Source: Planctomicrobium piriforme
Lineage (GTDB): Bacteria > Planctomycetota > Planctomycetia > Planctomycetales > Planctomycetaceae
Reading direction: 5' to 3'
Assembly: GCF_900113665.1 (NCBI RefSeq)
Contig: NZ_FOQD01000004.1
Span: 287,650-351,649, forward strand
DNA length: 64,000 nt
The translations under genes were made by a program, and so were the position numbers. Positions 34,985 to 44,600 of this stretch are shown here, in pieces; the stretch's first letter is position 1; each line of letters begins with the position of its first letter. The notes beneath the pieces were generated by a model that made no database searches, was not told the origin of the DNA, and saw nothing but the letters and a program-made list of their open reading frames with translations.

Positions 34985-35692
34985 TCAGAGCAACGTACTC
35001 AGGTCGTCGATGCGGATTTCTTCGCGACTGAGAAGTGGTTCGGCGTAGCCGCGTTCGATGGTCCAGCCCCAGAAACGGGCTCGGTCTTTGACATCGTCCA
35101 TCAGCGTGGGATGCGCCTCACCGCGGCCGGAGACAACCTGACTTTTGTAACAGGCGACCGCGGCCATTTTCTGATCGATGAAGTCGGTCACGTCGACCAC
35201 AAAGGTCGGCTTGGGATGAATCCGCAGGTGGATGCTCCAGAAGTAAAAGATCTTCGGAGGATGGAAGCGTTCGCCGGCCATGTCGGTCCGGGAGAGCTTC
35301 GACCAGAATCGCGCGGCATCGATGAGGGCGCTGGCCGCGACATGATCGGGGTGCGAGTCTTCCCAGTAGGGTGCAAGAAGGATCTGCGGTTTGGTCAGTC
35401 GAAAGACCTCTGCCAGCTTTCGACGTGCGGACAGCGAGTTTTCGAGCTTGCGGTTCGGCAGATCCAGCTGATGACGCCAATGTAATCCAAGCGTTTTCGT
35501 CGCCTGCGCGGTCTCTTCTTTGCGGCCGGCGGGGGTGCCATGCGGAGTGGGCTCGCCGTCGGTCAGTTCGACCACGCCCACTCTTTTTCCTTGCGAAATA
35601 CTTTTCAGGATGATGCCGCCGACGCTTAATTCGGCGTCGTCGGGATGCGGAGCCACCACCAGCAGATCCAGCGGCGCGTCGATCGGTGTCAT
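34985..35692 (-). CDS. bshB1: PIG-L family deacetylase (BshB1-like)
   Basis: 235 residues. The zinc site appears as APHPDDAELSVGG and SHPDHVAAS, with LDLPNRKLENS between. The length and phrases (KSISQGKRVGVVELTDGEPT) are closest to BshB1, which deacetylates GlcNAc-malate in bacillithiol synthesis, or to the related planctomycete deacetylases. No bshA or bshC is in the window, so the substrate is not confirmed. Confidence 0.85.
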   Translation of the reverse strand: MTPIDAPLDLLVVAPHPDDAELSVGGIILKSISQGKRVGVVELTDGEPTPHGTPAGRKEETAQATKTLGLHWRHQLDLPNRKLENSLSARRKLAEVFRLTKPQILLAPYWEDSHPDHVAASALIDAARFWSKLSRTDMAGERFHPPKIFYFWSIHLRIHPKPTFVVDVTDFIDQKMAAVACYKSQVVSGRGEAHPTLMDDVKDRARFWGWTIERGYAEPLLSREEIRIDDLSTLL

Positions 35693-35907
35693 GAAACTGA
35701 TCTTTACGGAGAAGGCGTGTTGTGCGATAGGTCAGCCCACAATACGGTGTCGCCTTTCGGTTCGTCGAGTCCGGCAGGGCTGACTTGCAATGAATGCGGT
35801 CTGCGTGCCTTGAACCCGGTGCGCACCGTTCCCGCCTCTCCTCATCTTTCCCAGTCTCCACTTCATATCTCTCAACGACCGTCCGGCCCGACACGGGAGG
35901 GAACCCG

Positions 35908-36168
35908 ATGCGACTTCAACACCCGACTTTTCTTCTGCTTCTGGCCTGCGGCTGCTGCCTGGGATGCCAGTCCCTGCCTGGCGGTCCGGGGACAGCGAAC
36001 ACGCGCGGTCGCGAGAACCCCACCGAAGATCCCTGGGTTCAGAGTGCCGGCGATATTGCGCGAACCGAGCACCCGGCGGAAGAGGTTCGTGACCCGTTGG
36101 GGCTGCGAAAATATCTGACGTCAGAGAAGGCGCGAGAGATCGAACGGAACGTCGGCGTGGGCGACTGA
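35908..36168 (+). CDS. Small lipoprotein
   Basis: 86 residues from ATG 35908 (GGGAGG seven bases upstream). Signal peptide with FLLLLACGCCLGC and a lipobox Cys, then a polar tail (GLRKYLTSEKAREIERNV). Family unrecognised. Confidence 0.7.
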   Translation: MRLQHPTFLLLLACGCCLGCQSLPGGPGTANTRGRENPTEDPWVQSAGDIARTEHPAEEVRDPLGLRKYLTSEKAREIERNVGVGD

Positions 36169-36795
36169 ATGTCGCGTCAAAACTGATCGCTCGACGACCG
36201 CGCGATCGAGTGAAATCATTCACATCTGAAGGGAATCGACGGGTGCGGTAAACTGGGCGAAGAACAGCTCGGTGGGTTCCCCTTTTTTTCTTCAATTCGC
36301 GCACTCACAATGGCATTGCCGACCCGCTGTCGGCATACTCCCATGCAGGCCAGTTGAGACTGGCAAACGCGCTGCAGGTCATCGCAAAACAGAGCGAGGT
36401 CCAGCACTGCATTTTGCCCGACTCCGACATTTTCGGTGAAAGTCGGGAAAGGTGTTCTAGCCAGCGCGCCAAGGGGACTGTATGCTGCCGCGTCAACAGT
36501 ATTTCACGCAAGCAGCTGGCTCGCTGATTGCGGAACGGCGGGAATCGAGGACTCATGCGTGATGACCCCTGACTTGATCAGGTCCGTTGCCAGGTTGTGA
36601 GCAAAATTAGTAAACAACTTCATGGCGAACGGGATGATCGCCAGACACTCGCGATAGATGCCAACATCTACGCCGACGATGTCTGATGGCCGCGGGCAAG
36701 TAAAGCGGCAAATTGAGCTGGTGAGATGCAAAACCCCTCGCACGATTGAGGGTGATTTCGTCTCCCGGAATACGATCTTTAGGGCAGGAGATGCA
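36169..36795. other. Gene-free stretch
   Basis: About 630 bases between the small lipoprotein and the epimerase. I find no gene with good coding character. The open frame of the epimerase reaches back to 36658, but the better start is at 36796. Confidence 0.5.
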
Positions 36796-37767
36796 GTGAA
36801 TCCATTGATCGGGAATTCGTTTGCGAATTCCACTGCTGACAATCGTGATGCCAGTCCTCTCCCTGCTGCCGACCCGCATGTCGGCGTCGCTCCTGCTGCC
36901 GGCCAGACGCATGCCGGCTCCGCGAAGACAACGGTCAGTTCTGACCTCGCTCGACGCATCTCGATCAACCAGCTGACGACGCTGCGGAACTGCCTGTCGA
37001 GCGATCTCGACGAATACCGCCGCCACGAGATTGCAGCCATCGGCGTGCATTGGCGCAAGCTGAACTATTACGGCATCCGCCGTTCGATTCGCCGCATTCA
37101 ACAGTCCCGTCTCGCGGTTTCCAGTTTAGGCTGGATTGGGGGCTTCACCGGCGAACATGGGCATGCGCTTCCGGAAGTGATGTGCGAAGCCAAGCGGATG
37201 ATTCGGGTCGCCAGCCAGATTCGCGCTGGCGTGGTCACCGTGGTGACTGGCCCGCAGGCCGGGCATATCCGTTCGCACGCGTTTCGGATTGTGGCCGACG
37301 CGCTCAAAGAACTCACGGAATTCGCTTCGATCTATGATGTGCGCCTGGCAGTGCAGCCCATGCACTCGATGTTCGCCAAGAACTGGTCGTTCATTCATAC
37401 GCTCGACGACGGCCTGCAACTGCTCGACAAGGTGGGAAATCCCCGTCTGCAACTGAGCTTTGGCACCTATCACCTGTGGGAAGAGCCGGGTTTGCTGCAG
37501 CGGATAGAAGAAGTCGCTCCGCGAATCGGCCTGGTTTCCCTGGCCGACTGGGGCGAGGCGCCGCGTCACGAGAACGACCGCCTGCTGCCTGGCGAAGGAC
37601 GCCTGCCCTTGAATGACGTGATCCAGTCCCTCGAACAGCACGGCTTCTCAGGCTGGTACGAGTTGGAAGTTTGGTCGCGAGACTTGTGGAAACTGGACCA
37701 TCGCGATTTAATGCGACGATGTGTGGACGCCCGGGACCGGCTGTCCGCACAAGTTTGCCCGTGCTGA
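36796..37767 (+). CDS. Sugar phosphate isomerase/epimerase-like TIM barrel
   Basis: 323 residues from GTG 36796, preceded by AGGAG. After a variable N-terminus of about 55 residues, the AP-endonuclease 2/xylose isomerase-like barrel begins at ISINQLTTLRNCLSSDL. Visible segments: WIGGFTGEHG, AGVVTVVTGPQAGH, RLAVQPMHSMFAKNW, LQLSFGTYHLW, HENDRLLPGEGRLP and WYELEVWSRDLW. Metal-binding Glu/His positions are partly replaced (for example VQPM in place of the usual E-P-H). Substrate unknown. Confidence 0.8.
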   Translation: MNPLIGNSFANSTADNRDASPLPAADPHVGVAPAAGQTHAGSAKTTVSSDLARRISINQLTTLRNCLSSDLDEYRRHEIAAIGVHWRKLNYYGIRRSIRRIQQSRLAVSSLGWIGGFTGEHGHALPEVMCEAKRMIRVASQIRAGVVTVVTGPQAGHIRSHAFRIVADALKELTEFASIYDVRLAVQPMHSMFAKNWSFIHTLDDGLQLLDKVGNPRLQLSFGTYHLWEEPGLLQRIEEVAPRIGLVSLADWGEAPRHENDRLLPGEGRLPLNDVIQSLEQHGFSGWYELEVWSRDLWKLDHRDLMRRCVDARDRLSAQVCPC

Positions 37768-38203
37768 ATTTGCCCGTGCCCGGTGGGTGCAGGCGGACCT
37801 CAGCACAGGTCGCCGCCTGCTGACCGACCTGATTTGCGCCGCGCCTGATGGAACTCGGCGTGACGCGGCACTGTCATGACGACGCGCCAAAACGACGAAT
37901 CGTGAAGGGGGCTCCTTTGCGAAAGATCGGGTTTCGCCAGCAGAACGGCCCCCATTTCCGATGGGCGACGGAGTTCTGACGCGAGGGTGAACCCGATGAA
38001 CGCGCCAAGTTTTTTGCGCAGCGGCAGTGTCGCCTGGCAATCGCCGGGACAGGCCGATTTCATTGGAATCGCTCTGGCTGGCCCGCAGCAGTCTTCCGGT
38101 CTATCTTCTCATGGTCCGGCTTCTTACTTACCGGCGCATTTTTTCTGTCCGGCGAACGTCGCAATCCTACCGTCCTTGATCCCAACGCAGCGAAATCCCA
38201 CCT
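37768..38203. other. Gene-free stretch
   Basis: 436 bases with no believable reading frame or RNA structure; likely contains the promoter of the HTH-EIIA gene. Confidence 0.45.
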
Positions 38204-38905
38204 ATGTCGCATGAATGGTACTCCGTCGATGAACTGGCGCGACAGCTTGGTCGCGACCGTCGTGAAATCGAACGCCTCGCCAGCCGAGGTCGTATTCCCG
38301 CCCACAAGCGCGGGACTGAATGGCAGTTTCATGCCGCTGAAGTGACGCAGTGGCTCGAACAGGAAATGCGGGACTACTCTGACAGTCAATTGGCGGCCCT
38401 CGAGCATGCGCAGGTCAGCCCGAACGTCCCCAAGAACATTCCGGTCTCCAGCCTGTTAAAGCCGGAACTGATTCAGATTCCGCTCGAAGCCCGCACCAAG
38501 CGTTCGGTGTTAGAAGCACTGGTCGAGACGGCTGGCCGCACCTGGCAGGTTTGGGAACCTGCGACCGTGCTGAAAGCTGTCCAGGAGCGCGAGACGATGT
38601 GCTCGACTGCTTTCGAAAATGGCGTCGCGTTTCCTCACCCTCGTAATCCGCTCGCTGATGCGACTGGTGAATCGCTGGTCGCCTTCGGCCGCACTTCGAA
38701 CGGCATCTCGTTCGGTGCCCCCAACAACTCGGCGACGGACTGTTTCTTCCTGGTGCTGTGCCGCGATACGCAGTCGCACTTGCAGGTGCTCGCGCGGTTG
38801 TCGCGCATGATTCAGTTGCCGGACTTTTTGCCGCTGCTGCGTGCGGCCGACGATGCGAACTCGGCTTATGAAGTGATTCTGTCTGCCGAACGCCAGTTCA
38901 GCTGA
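38204..38905 (+). CDS. HTH (excisionase-type) fused to PTS EIIA domain
   Basis: 233 residues. Residues 1-55 form a MerR/excisionase-like helix-turn-helix (WYSVDELARQLGRDRREIER, GRIPAHKRGTEWQF). Residues 85-230 are an EIIA of the mannitol/Ntr class, with the phosphorylated His in AFPHPR at about residue 144, and SFGAPNNSATDCFFLVLC. No EIIB/EIIC or ptsP/ptsO is nearby. It may be a phosphorylation-controlled regulator. Confidence 0.88.
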   Translation: MSHEWYSVDELARQLGRDRREIERLASRGRIPAHKRGTEWQFHAAEVTQWLEQEMRDYSDSQLAALEHAQVSPNVPKNIPVSSLLKPELIQIPLEARTKRSVLEALVETAGRTWQVWEPATVLKAVQERETMCSTAFENGVAFPHPRNPLADATGESLVAFGRTSNGISFGAPNNSATDCFFLVLCRDTQSHLQVLARLSRMIQLPDFLPLLRAADDANSAYEVILSAERQFS

Positions 38906-38951
38906 GAGCAGTTTGGTCTTCTTCCATGATCCGCAGCCCTGGAGCGCCCCA

Positions 38952-39971
38952 ATGCTGTTTCGCTTGTCGTTTTGCCTGCTGACTCTTTTTGGATCGCTTC
39001 AAACCGCTGGCCTGGCCCAGGACACGGTGAACTTCCCGGTCATCGGGGAAGTGATCTCGATGGACCCGGCCTTCGAGCAGATCATCGATCCGCGGTCACA
39101 GGTTCAGGTGGTCGCGTCGGGCTTTCTCTGGAGCGAAGGACCGGTCTGGGTTCAGGAATTGAATGCCCCGGGCTATCTGCTGTTCTCTGATATCCCTCGT
39201 AATTCGATCATGAAGTGGGTCGAAGGGCAGGGAGTCTCGCTGTTCATGAAACCGTCTGGGTATACCGGAGTCGCCGAGTACGGTGTCGAGCCCGGTTCCA
39301 ACGGACTGGTTCTCGATCTGCAAGGTCAGCTGATCTGCTGCGAACATGGCGACCGTCGCGTCTCGGTGCTGACCAAAGGGGGCGGCAAGCGGACCCTCGT
39401 CGACAACTATCGCGGCAAACGGCTCAACAGTCCGAATGATGCCGTCGTGAAATCGAACGGCGATATCTATTTCACCGACCCGCCGTATGGACTCCCCAAG
39501 CAACTGAATGATCCGCTGTGCGAGCTCGAATTCTGCGGGGTGTATCGCCTGTCGACTGACGGTACGGTGACGCTGTTGACCAACCAGATGACGCGTCCCA
39601 ATGGCCTGGCGTTTTCGCCGGACGAAAGCGTGCTGTATGTCGCCCAGTCTGACCCGTCAGCGGCCTTGTGGATGGCTTACCCGGTGCAGTCGGATGGAAC
39701 GCTGGCGCAGGGAACGGTGATGTACGACGCCACGAATGCGGTGACGACGCTGCCAGGCCTGCCGGACGGCTTGACCGTGGACAAGTTCGGCAACATTTTC
39801 GCAACCGGCCCCGGCGGCGTGTATGTCTTCTCGCGTGCCGGAAAACTGCTCGGCCGCATCAGCACTGGCGAGCGAACCGCCAACTGCAAGTTCGGCGGCC
39901 CCGACGGCACAACGCTCTACATGACCGCCGATATGTATCTCTGCCGGATTCCGACAAAGACCGGAAAGTAA
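38952..39971 (+). CDS. Exported SMP-30/gluconolactonase-like protein
   Basis: 339 residues from ATG 38952 (GGAGCG upstream). Signal peptide LFRLSFCLLTLFGSLQTAG, then a six-bladed propeller: WSEGPVWV, GSNGLVLDLQGQLI, LNSPNDAVVKSNGDIYFTDP, RPNGLAFSPDESVLYV and LPDGLTVDKFGNIF. The acidic and Asn metal ligands are in place. Probably a calcium-dependent lactonase in the periplasm. Confidence 0.92.
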   Translation: MLFRLSFCLLTLFGSLQTAGLAQDTVNFPVIGEVISMDPAFEQIIDPRSQVQVVASGFLWSEGPVWVQELNAPGYLLFSDIPRNSIMKWVEGQGVSLFMKPSGYTGVAEYGVEPGSNGLVLDLQGQLICCEHGDRRVSVLTKGGGKRTLVDNYRGKRLNSPNDAVVKSNGDIYFTDPPYGLPKQLNDPLCELEFCGVYRLSTDGTVTLLTNQMTRPNGLAFSPDESVLYVAQSDPSAALWMAYPVQSDGTLAQGTVMYDATNAVTTLPGLPDGLTVDKFGNIFATGPGGVYVFSRAGKLLGRISTGERTANCKFGGPDGTTLYMTADMYLCRIPTKTGK

Positions 39972-39983
39972 GCCCAAACTGCT

Positions 39984-41681
39984 CTACAACTGCGATCGGT
40001 CGTAGGCCTGGGCGAGAGTGAGGCCCAGGAGTCGTACGAAGCCTTCGTCGAAGCGGAACGTCACGCGACCACCGGTGTCGGTGGGACGGATTTCGACTTT
40101 CAATGCATCTTTCTCGGGCTGCAGGGCCGTCTGCATCAGTTCACGTCGGGCCGCGGCCCTGTTTCCCCCTTGCGCTGGCAGGTTCAGCCACGGGACCGCT
40201 CTTAAGACGAGCGAGAAGGGGGCCGAAGAATTGATCTCAGCAGGAGCTTGCTTGGAGGTCGCCGCAATGGCGGCATCGATGGCCGGGAGAGTGCCGCCGC
40301 AGCCCAGGCCCAGCCAGAGGACATTTCCGCCGACGCCGAAGTACAGATCTGGCTGCCCGCCATAGATCCGTGCCAGGCCTGGATTCGCCTTCGTGCCGTG
40401 CAACCGACTGAGGGTCGCATTCTGAAACTGGTGGGTATCGAGATCGACTTCAAATTCCTCGTTTGTTTCTGCCAGCGCTGCGGCCACGTCACGCAGGCTC
40501 GTTCCCAGCGTTTCACCGCCGACGACCCGCAAGCCGCCAATGAGTACGAATTCTTGTTCCCGTTGCGGAAGGAATTGGAGAATCCCGTCGATGTGTCCCT
40601 GTTCGACGGTCGCTTGCAGAGTCTCCGTCAGGCGGTCGACGGTGGGGCCGGCGGTTTCCGGAATTTGCGAACGCAGGCCGAGCCGCATCGCTTCGACGTA
40701 GCCCTTCAGGGCATCCTTTTCGCGCTGATCGACAATCCACGATGCCGAAATCTGGAGGGGGTGTTCTTCTCCCAGGAGCGGAGCAAAGTACGTCGGCGCG
40801 CCGGCGATGCCGGTCAGGTATTTGGCGAACTCGCTTTCCGGCACGGCATCGATATTCAGTTCCAGCACAGCGCGGCGGCCGTCTTCGGTCGAGTCGAGCC
40901 CTAATGTCACTTCTTCGCCGTCGCGAATCAGTTGCTCGATCCACTGCAGCGAGCTGAGTCCGCGGGCTTTGCGAGCCTGATAGGACGCGTCGGATTCGTG
41001 GTCCCGCTGCTGCATCTGTGCGGCGGTCTGTTGGGAAAAGAAATTCGCAAACACGGTCTTGATCAGCGGAGGGATGCCCCGCAGGTTGACGGAAACGGCC
41101 ACGTCGTAGCGGGCCGTGAGCCGCTGCGCTACGTCGGCCGGATTGGGAATCTTTTGCTCTTCGAGAAACGAGTCGCCGTTGGGAAGGAGATACGCGTAAC
41201 CATTCTCGACCAGCAACGGCGCCTTCTTTTTTTCACCGGGATTCTCAATTTCGTAGGTGTGGTCGCCGGTTTTCGTGATGCCGACAGGCCCGAGTCTCAA
41301 CGTCGCGATCAGGTCGTCTTCGTTCTCGACCGGCAGATAGATCATCGTGCGGGGACGCGGCGGCAGGTCGTGCTCGAGAAAGACCATGAAGCCGAGCGGT
41401 CGGGTCCGATCGAGCCCTTTCAGATTCCCGACTTTGTCCCCTAGAACGCCCTGAATCATTTCCATCATGTCGGGCCGGCCCGAGACCTCGAACATGTTTC
41501 CAATGTCGGTCAGGCTCCGCTCGGCGCTGGCGAAGTTCACCATCGCGATCGGCTGCAGCAGGGGGACGTCAGGATCCGGCTCATTCTGGGCGAATCCCTG
41601 ACTCGTCAGGCAGAACCCCAGAACACCTGCCATCGCCAGCAAACGGCCAAAGTTAGGCAGCGATTTCCCCAGATTCACCAT
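39984..41681 (-). CDS. Exported planctomycete protein of unknown function
   Basis: 565 residues with a signal peptide (LLAMAGVLGFCLTSQGFAQ). An early block MVNFASAERSLTDIGNMFEV resembles the start of the exported protein at 18551, and both have SxxRxLxxI-like text and long alpha/beta stretches with no catalytic motif I know. Convergent with the SMP-30 gene, 12 nt away. Confidence 0.75.
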   Translation of the reverse strand: MVNLGKSLPNFGRLLAMAGVLGFCLTSQGFAQNEPDPDVPLLQPIAMVNFASAERSLTDIGNMFEVSGRPDMMEMIQGVLGDKVGNLKGLDRTRPLGFMVFLEHDLPPRPRTMIYLPVENEDDLIATLRLGPVGITKTGDHTYEIENPGEKKKAPLLVENGYAYLLPNGDSFLEEQKIPNPADVAQRLTARYDVAVSVNLRGIPPLIKTVFANFFSQQTAAQMQQRDHESDASYQARKARGLSSLQWIEQLIRDGEEVTLGLDSTEDGRRAVLELNIDAVPESEFAKYLTGIAGAPTYFAPLLGEEHPLQISASWIVDQREKDALKGYVEAMRLGLRSQIPETAGPTVDRLTETLQATVEQGHIDGILQFLPQREQEFVLIGGLRVVGGETLGTSLRDVAAALAETNEEFEVDLDTHQFQNATLSRLHGTKANPGLARIYGGQPDLYFGVGGNVLWLGLGCGGTLPAIDAAIAATSKQAPAEINSSAPFSLVLRAVPWLNLPAQGGNRAAARRELMQTALQPEKDALKVEIRPTDTGGRVTFRFDEGFVRLLGLTLAQAYDRSQL

Positions 41682-41815
41682 GATCCCGTTCCGTCCAGAG
41701 CGATAAACACATTCCGGACAGACTCAGACGCCCGGGCTGATAGATCATACCCAAAGTCAGGCGAAACGGTGTCAAAAGAAGATTCGGCAAAACGGGGGGA
41801 ATGTCCCGGTTTTCA

Positions 41816-41843
41816 CACTGGACACTCAACACTCGTCACTCAA
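41816..41843. repeat. CACTCAA-type heptad repeat
   Basis: Four units in phase: CACTGGA, CACTCAA, CACTCGT, CACTCAA. It lies just past the 3' end of the diadenylate cyclase gene. Confidence 0.85.
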
Positions 41844-41851
41844 CGCCCCGG

Positions 41852-42445
41852 TTACATATCCGTGCGAGTGCGGACGACAATATCTTCGGTCGAGCGTTCT
41901 TTCGCGGTGGGCATGTTCATAAACAGCCCGTGTTTCCGCATCATCCAGATTTCCGGCAGGATCTCGGAGATAATTTTTCCCTCATCGAAGACGCGCACCA
42001 TCGAGCTTTCGGACACGACAATGGCGACGGCCGAGGTGCGACGGGTGATCGAGGCGGCGGCCATGTGGCGGCTGCCCAGGCCCAGGGGAATTTTCACGCC
42101 GTCGGAGAGGACATCGATGTATCTGGCGGCGGAAATGGCGATTCCGTCGTTGGAAATGACGAAGGCCCCGTCGAGCTGGGCCAGTTCCTTGATCGTCTCG
42201 CGGACATCGTGCAGCGTGATCTGCTTTTTCTCGTTCGGGTGGCCGAACAGCGGGTCGAGGACCAGCGGACGGGAATGTTCCATCACAGCCAGCTCGTCAC
42301 CCACGGTGAACAGCGTGCCAATTTTGCGGCCTTCGCGCCCCTCGCGCGCAATCTCTACGGCGATATAGAGAATCTGCTCCAGGACTTCCGTATTGATACC
42401 ACGCTTTTCCGCGCAGCAGATATCGCGAAACACATCGCCGCTCAT
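41852..42445 (-). CDS. Diadenylate cyclase (DAC) domain protein
   Basis: 197 residues, the DAC/DUF147 fold that makes c-di-AMP from two ATP. LDGAFVIS holds the DGA motif; GLGSRHMAAASIT holds the RH motif, followed by AVAIVVSES and VRVFDEGKI. It has neither the three N-terminal helices of CdaA nor the HhH tail of DisA. The block AREGREGRKIGTLFTVGD and the RHMAAA spelling are closest, in memory, to archaeal DacZ-type enzymes. Soluble and single-gene. This makes c-di-AMP signalling likely in this organism. Confidence 0.88.
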   Translation of the reverse strand: MSGDVFRDICCAEKRGINTEVLEQILYIAVEIAREGREGRKIGTLFTVGDELAVMEHSRPLVLDPLFGHPNEKKQITLHDVRETIKELAQLDGAFVISNDGIAISAARYIDVLSDGVKIPLGLGSRHMAAASITRRTSAVAIVVSESSMVRVFDEGKIISEILPEIWMMRKHGLFMNMPTAKERSTEDIVVRTRTDM

Positions 42446-42549
42446 CGGTGCTTCCTTCCAGCTGCCGTTCCCGTCGACAGGGCATCATACCCCGCCGGAT
42501 CAAATCGGGCGAGACGCGTTTTCCCACGGGACGGCCTATTCCGGCCAGA

Positions 42550-43650
42550 TCAGTTCGGCTTGGACGCCGTCTGACCCTGTGTCACATCAATGAAGACGTC
42601 CAGTTGTTGTCCAATATAGACGGGCCGGTCAGCAGGTTCGTTCACGACTTCGTAAATTGCCTGTAAAACCCGGGTGTCGACCCGTTCCCGGTTGTCCCCC
42701 GTCAGTGAACGTTTGGGAATGACATACGGCTCAAGTCGCACGAATTTCAGGTCATACTGGTATCGGCTTTCTCCGCGGACGATCCCCATCGCGGGGGCAT
42801 CTTTGCGAAAACGGGGGATATCGTGCTCGTCGATGTCCACCCGAACGTGTTTTCGACTCACATCGCCGAGAATAATCAGCGCATTGCCGGGGGCGGCGGC
42901 GACTGCTTCGCCGGGCCGGACATTCACCTGCAGCACTTCCAACTTTTGAACGGTTTCCCCGTCGGAAATCACGTTCGGAGCGTTGACGGTGTAACGGGAC
43001 AGTTCTGTTTCGAGTTGTTCAACTGATCTCTGGGCGCTCTGGACCTTCGCTCGGGAGAGGGCTTTGTCGGCATCCCAGGCCCCCGCCAGCAATCGGGCTT
43101 CTTCGGCTCTCATCCGTTCGAGCTGCGCCTTGGCGCCGTCGAGTTTGGTGCGGCTGCTGACCAGTTTTTCTTCGGTCGAAGCTCCGCTGGTTCCCAATCG
43201 CAGATTGCGGTCATAGGCATCCTGCATCTCGGCGACGACCGCTTCCGCTTCGCGGCGCTGGGCCACGATGGGCGGCACGTCTTCTGGACGGGGCATCTGT
43301 TCAAGTCGACCTAGTTCGGCGTAAGCGGCGTCCAGTTCCGCCCGTTTGACTTCCACATCCGCGGCAATCTGGCGGGAATCGAGTTCGAACAATGGCTGAC
43401 CGGGCTGCACAACCTGCCCGACGACGACGTTCACCTTTTCGATGATGCCCGGCAAATGGGAACCGAGCAACATGTTCTCGGTCTTCGGCTCGACGATTCC
43501 CGCGCCGGCGACGCAGTCGCTGACGTTCGTTTCCGGCGGGGCTGTGGGGGGAGTCGTTTGCTCCACCGGCCGCTGCCGCGAGAACACATGATTCACCGCA
43601 AACAGCAGCAAGCACAGTGACACAACTGGCAGAATGAAGGAACGGGACAT
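42550..43650 (-). CDS. HlyD-family efflux adaptor (DevB-like)
   Basis: 366 residues: an N-terminal membrane anchor (FILPVVSLCLLLFAVNHVF), the lipoyl/barrel-sandwich half (VAGAGIVEPKTENMLLGSHL), a long coiled-coil hairpin (about 110-220) and the second half FELDSRQIAADV/PGEAVAAAPGNALIILG. With the DevA/DevC-like genes upstream it forms a DevBCA-type exporter that moves glycolipid or another envelope substrate. Confidence 0.9.
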   Translation of the reverse strand: MSRSFILPVVSLCLLLFAVNHVFSRQRPVEQTTPPTAPPETNVSDCVAGAGIVEPKTENMLLGSHLPGIIEKVNVVVGQVVQPGQPLFELDSRQIAADVEVKRAELDAAYAELGRLEQMPRPEDVPPIVAQRREAEAVVAEMQDAYDRNLRLGTSGASTEEKLVSSRTKLDGAKAQLERMRAEEARLLAGAWDADKALSRAKVQSAQRSVEQLETELSRYTVNAPNVISDGETVQKLEVLQVNVRPGEAVAAAPGNALIILGDVSRKHVRVDIDEHDIPRFRKDAPAMGIVRGESRYQYDLKFVRLEPYVIPKRSLTGDNRERVDTRVLQAIYEVVNEPADRPVYIGQQLDVFIDVTQGQTASKPN

Positions 43651-43706
43651 CGAACGAGCTCACAATGATTGGGAGAGTACTGACATTCAATTGAGCGGCG
43701 AGTTTT

Positions 43707-43800
43707 AAAATTCGAAATACGAAGCACGAAATTCGAAACAAATTCCAATGCTCAAAATTCTGATCTGTTTCGGATTTCGAATTTCATGCTTCGGATTTCA
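43707..43800. repeat. TTCGAA/ACGAAG inverted repeat
   Basis: The arm 43707-43745 (TTCGAAATACGAAGCACGAA) faces a related arm 43761-43800 (TTTCGGATTTCGAATTTCAT). It sits between the adaptor and ATPase genes. Confidence 0.8.
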
Positions 43801-43817
43801 GCGAAACCTAAAGTTGC

Positions 43818-44582
43818 CTAATGATGTGCTGCCGCGGCGAGCGCCTCGGAGCGGGATTCGATGCTTTCAATACGGCCGTCGGCCATGGACACAATCTGAT
43901 CGCCAAAGTCGAAGACGCGGTTGTCGTGCGTCACCACGATCACTGCTCGATCCGGCTGCACCGTTGTGCGTCGCAACAGGTCCATCACGTTGCGACCTGC
44001 TTTTGCATCGAGCGCGGCGGTCGGTTCGTCGCAAACCAGCAGTCGCGGCTCGTTCACGAGTGCCCGGGCGATGGCGACCCGTTGCTGCTGACCGCCAGAG
44101 AGTTGGGTCGACCGGCTCTTCATCTTGTCTCCCAGTCCCACGGCATCCAGCATCTCTGCCGCCTTTTCAATTGCCAGGGATCGTTTCTGATGCCGGATAA
44201 TCAGCGGCACCGCCACGTTTTCCACGGCGGTCAGCGAGGGGAGCAGGTTGTATTGCTGGAACACGAAGCCAATGTTTTCTGCGCGAAACCGAACGAGTTG
44301 CCGACCTTTGAGAGTCTTGCGCGAACGGCCCAGCAATTCGACGTCCCCTTCGGTCGGGTCGAGCAATCCGGCCATGATCGAAATCAGCGTGGTCTTGCCG
44401 CAACCGCTGGGACCGACCAAGAGCGTCATGCAGCCGTAGGCAATTTCGAGATCGATCTGCTGCAACGCCCGGACACGCGTGTCGCCGACGCCATAGTCTT
44501 TGGTGACGCCCCGACAGACGACTGCCGCCTGCGCGCCTGCGGCGTCCGTTTGGGAATTCAGAGGAACTTTTGCCGTCAACAT
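43818..44582 (-). CDS. ABC exporter ATP-binding protein (DevA-like)
   Basis: 254 residues with Walker A GPSGCGKTT, Q-loop FVFQQYNLLPSLT, signature LSGGQQQRVAIARAL, Walker B LLVCDEPTAALD and the switch His. The length and phrases fit the LolD/DevA/MacB branch. Second of three export genes. Confidence 0.95.
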   Translation of the reverse strand: MLTAKVPLNSQTDAAGAQAAVVCRGVTKDYGVGDTRVRALQQIDLEIAYGCMTLLVGPSGCGKTTLISIMAGLLDPTEGDVELLGRSRKTLKGRQLVRFRAENIGFVFQQYNLLPSLTAVENVAVPLIIRHQKRSLAIEKAAEMLDAVGLGDKMKSRSTQLSGGQQQRVAIARALVNEPRLLVCDEPTAALDAKAGRNVMDLLRRTTVQPDRAVIVVTHDNRVFDFGDQIVSMADGRIESIESRSEALAAAAHH

Positions 44583-44600
44583 GGAGCCCGACTCCGGCGT

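Noticed and set aside
37800..38214. Small frames on both strands between the epimerase and HTH-EIIA genes
   Set aside because: None has a good start or protein-like composition.
41852..42445. Inactive cyclase because the RHR motif reads RHM
   Set aside because: I recall RHxAAA as normal spelling in DacZ-type enzymes, so loss of activity is not implied.
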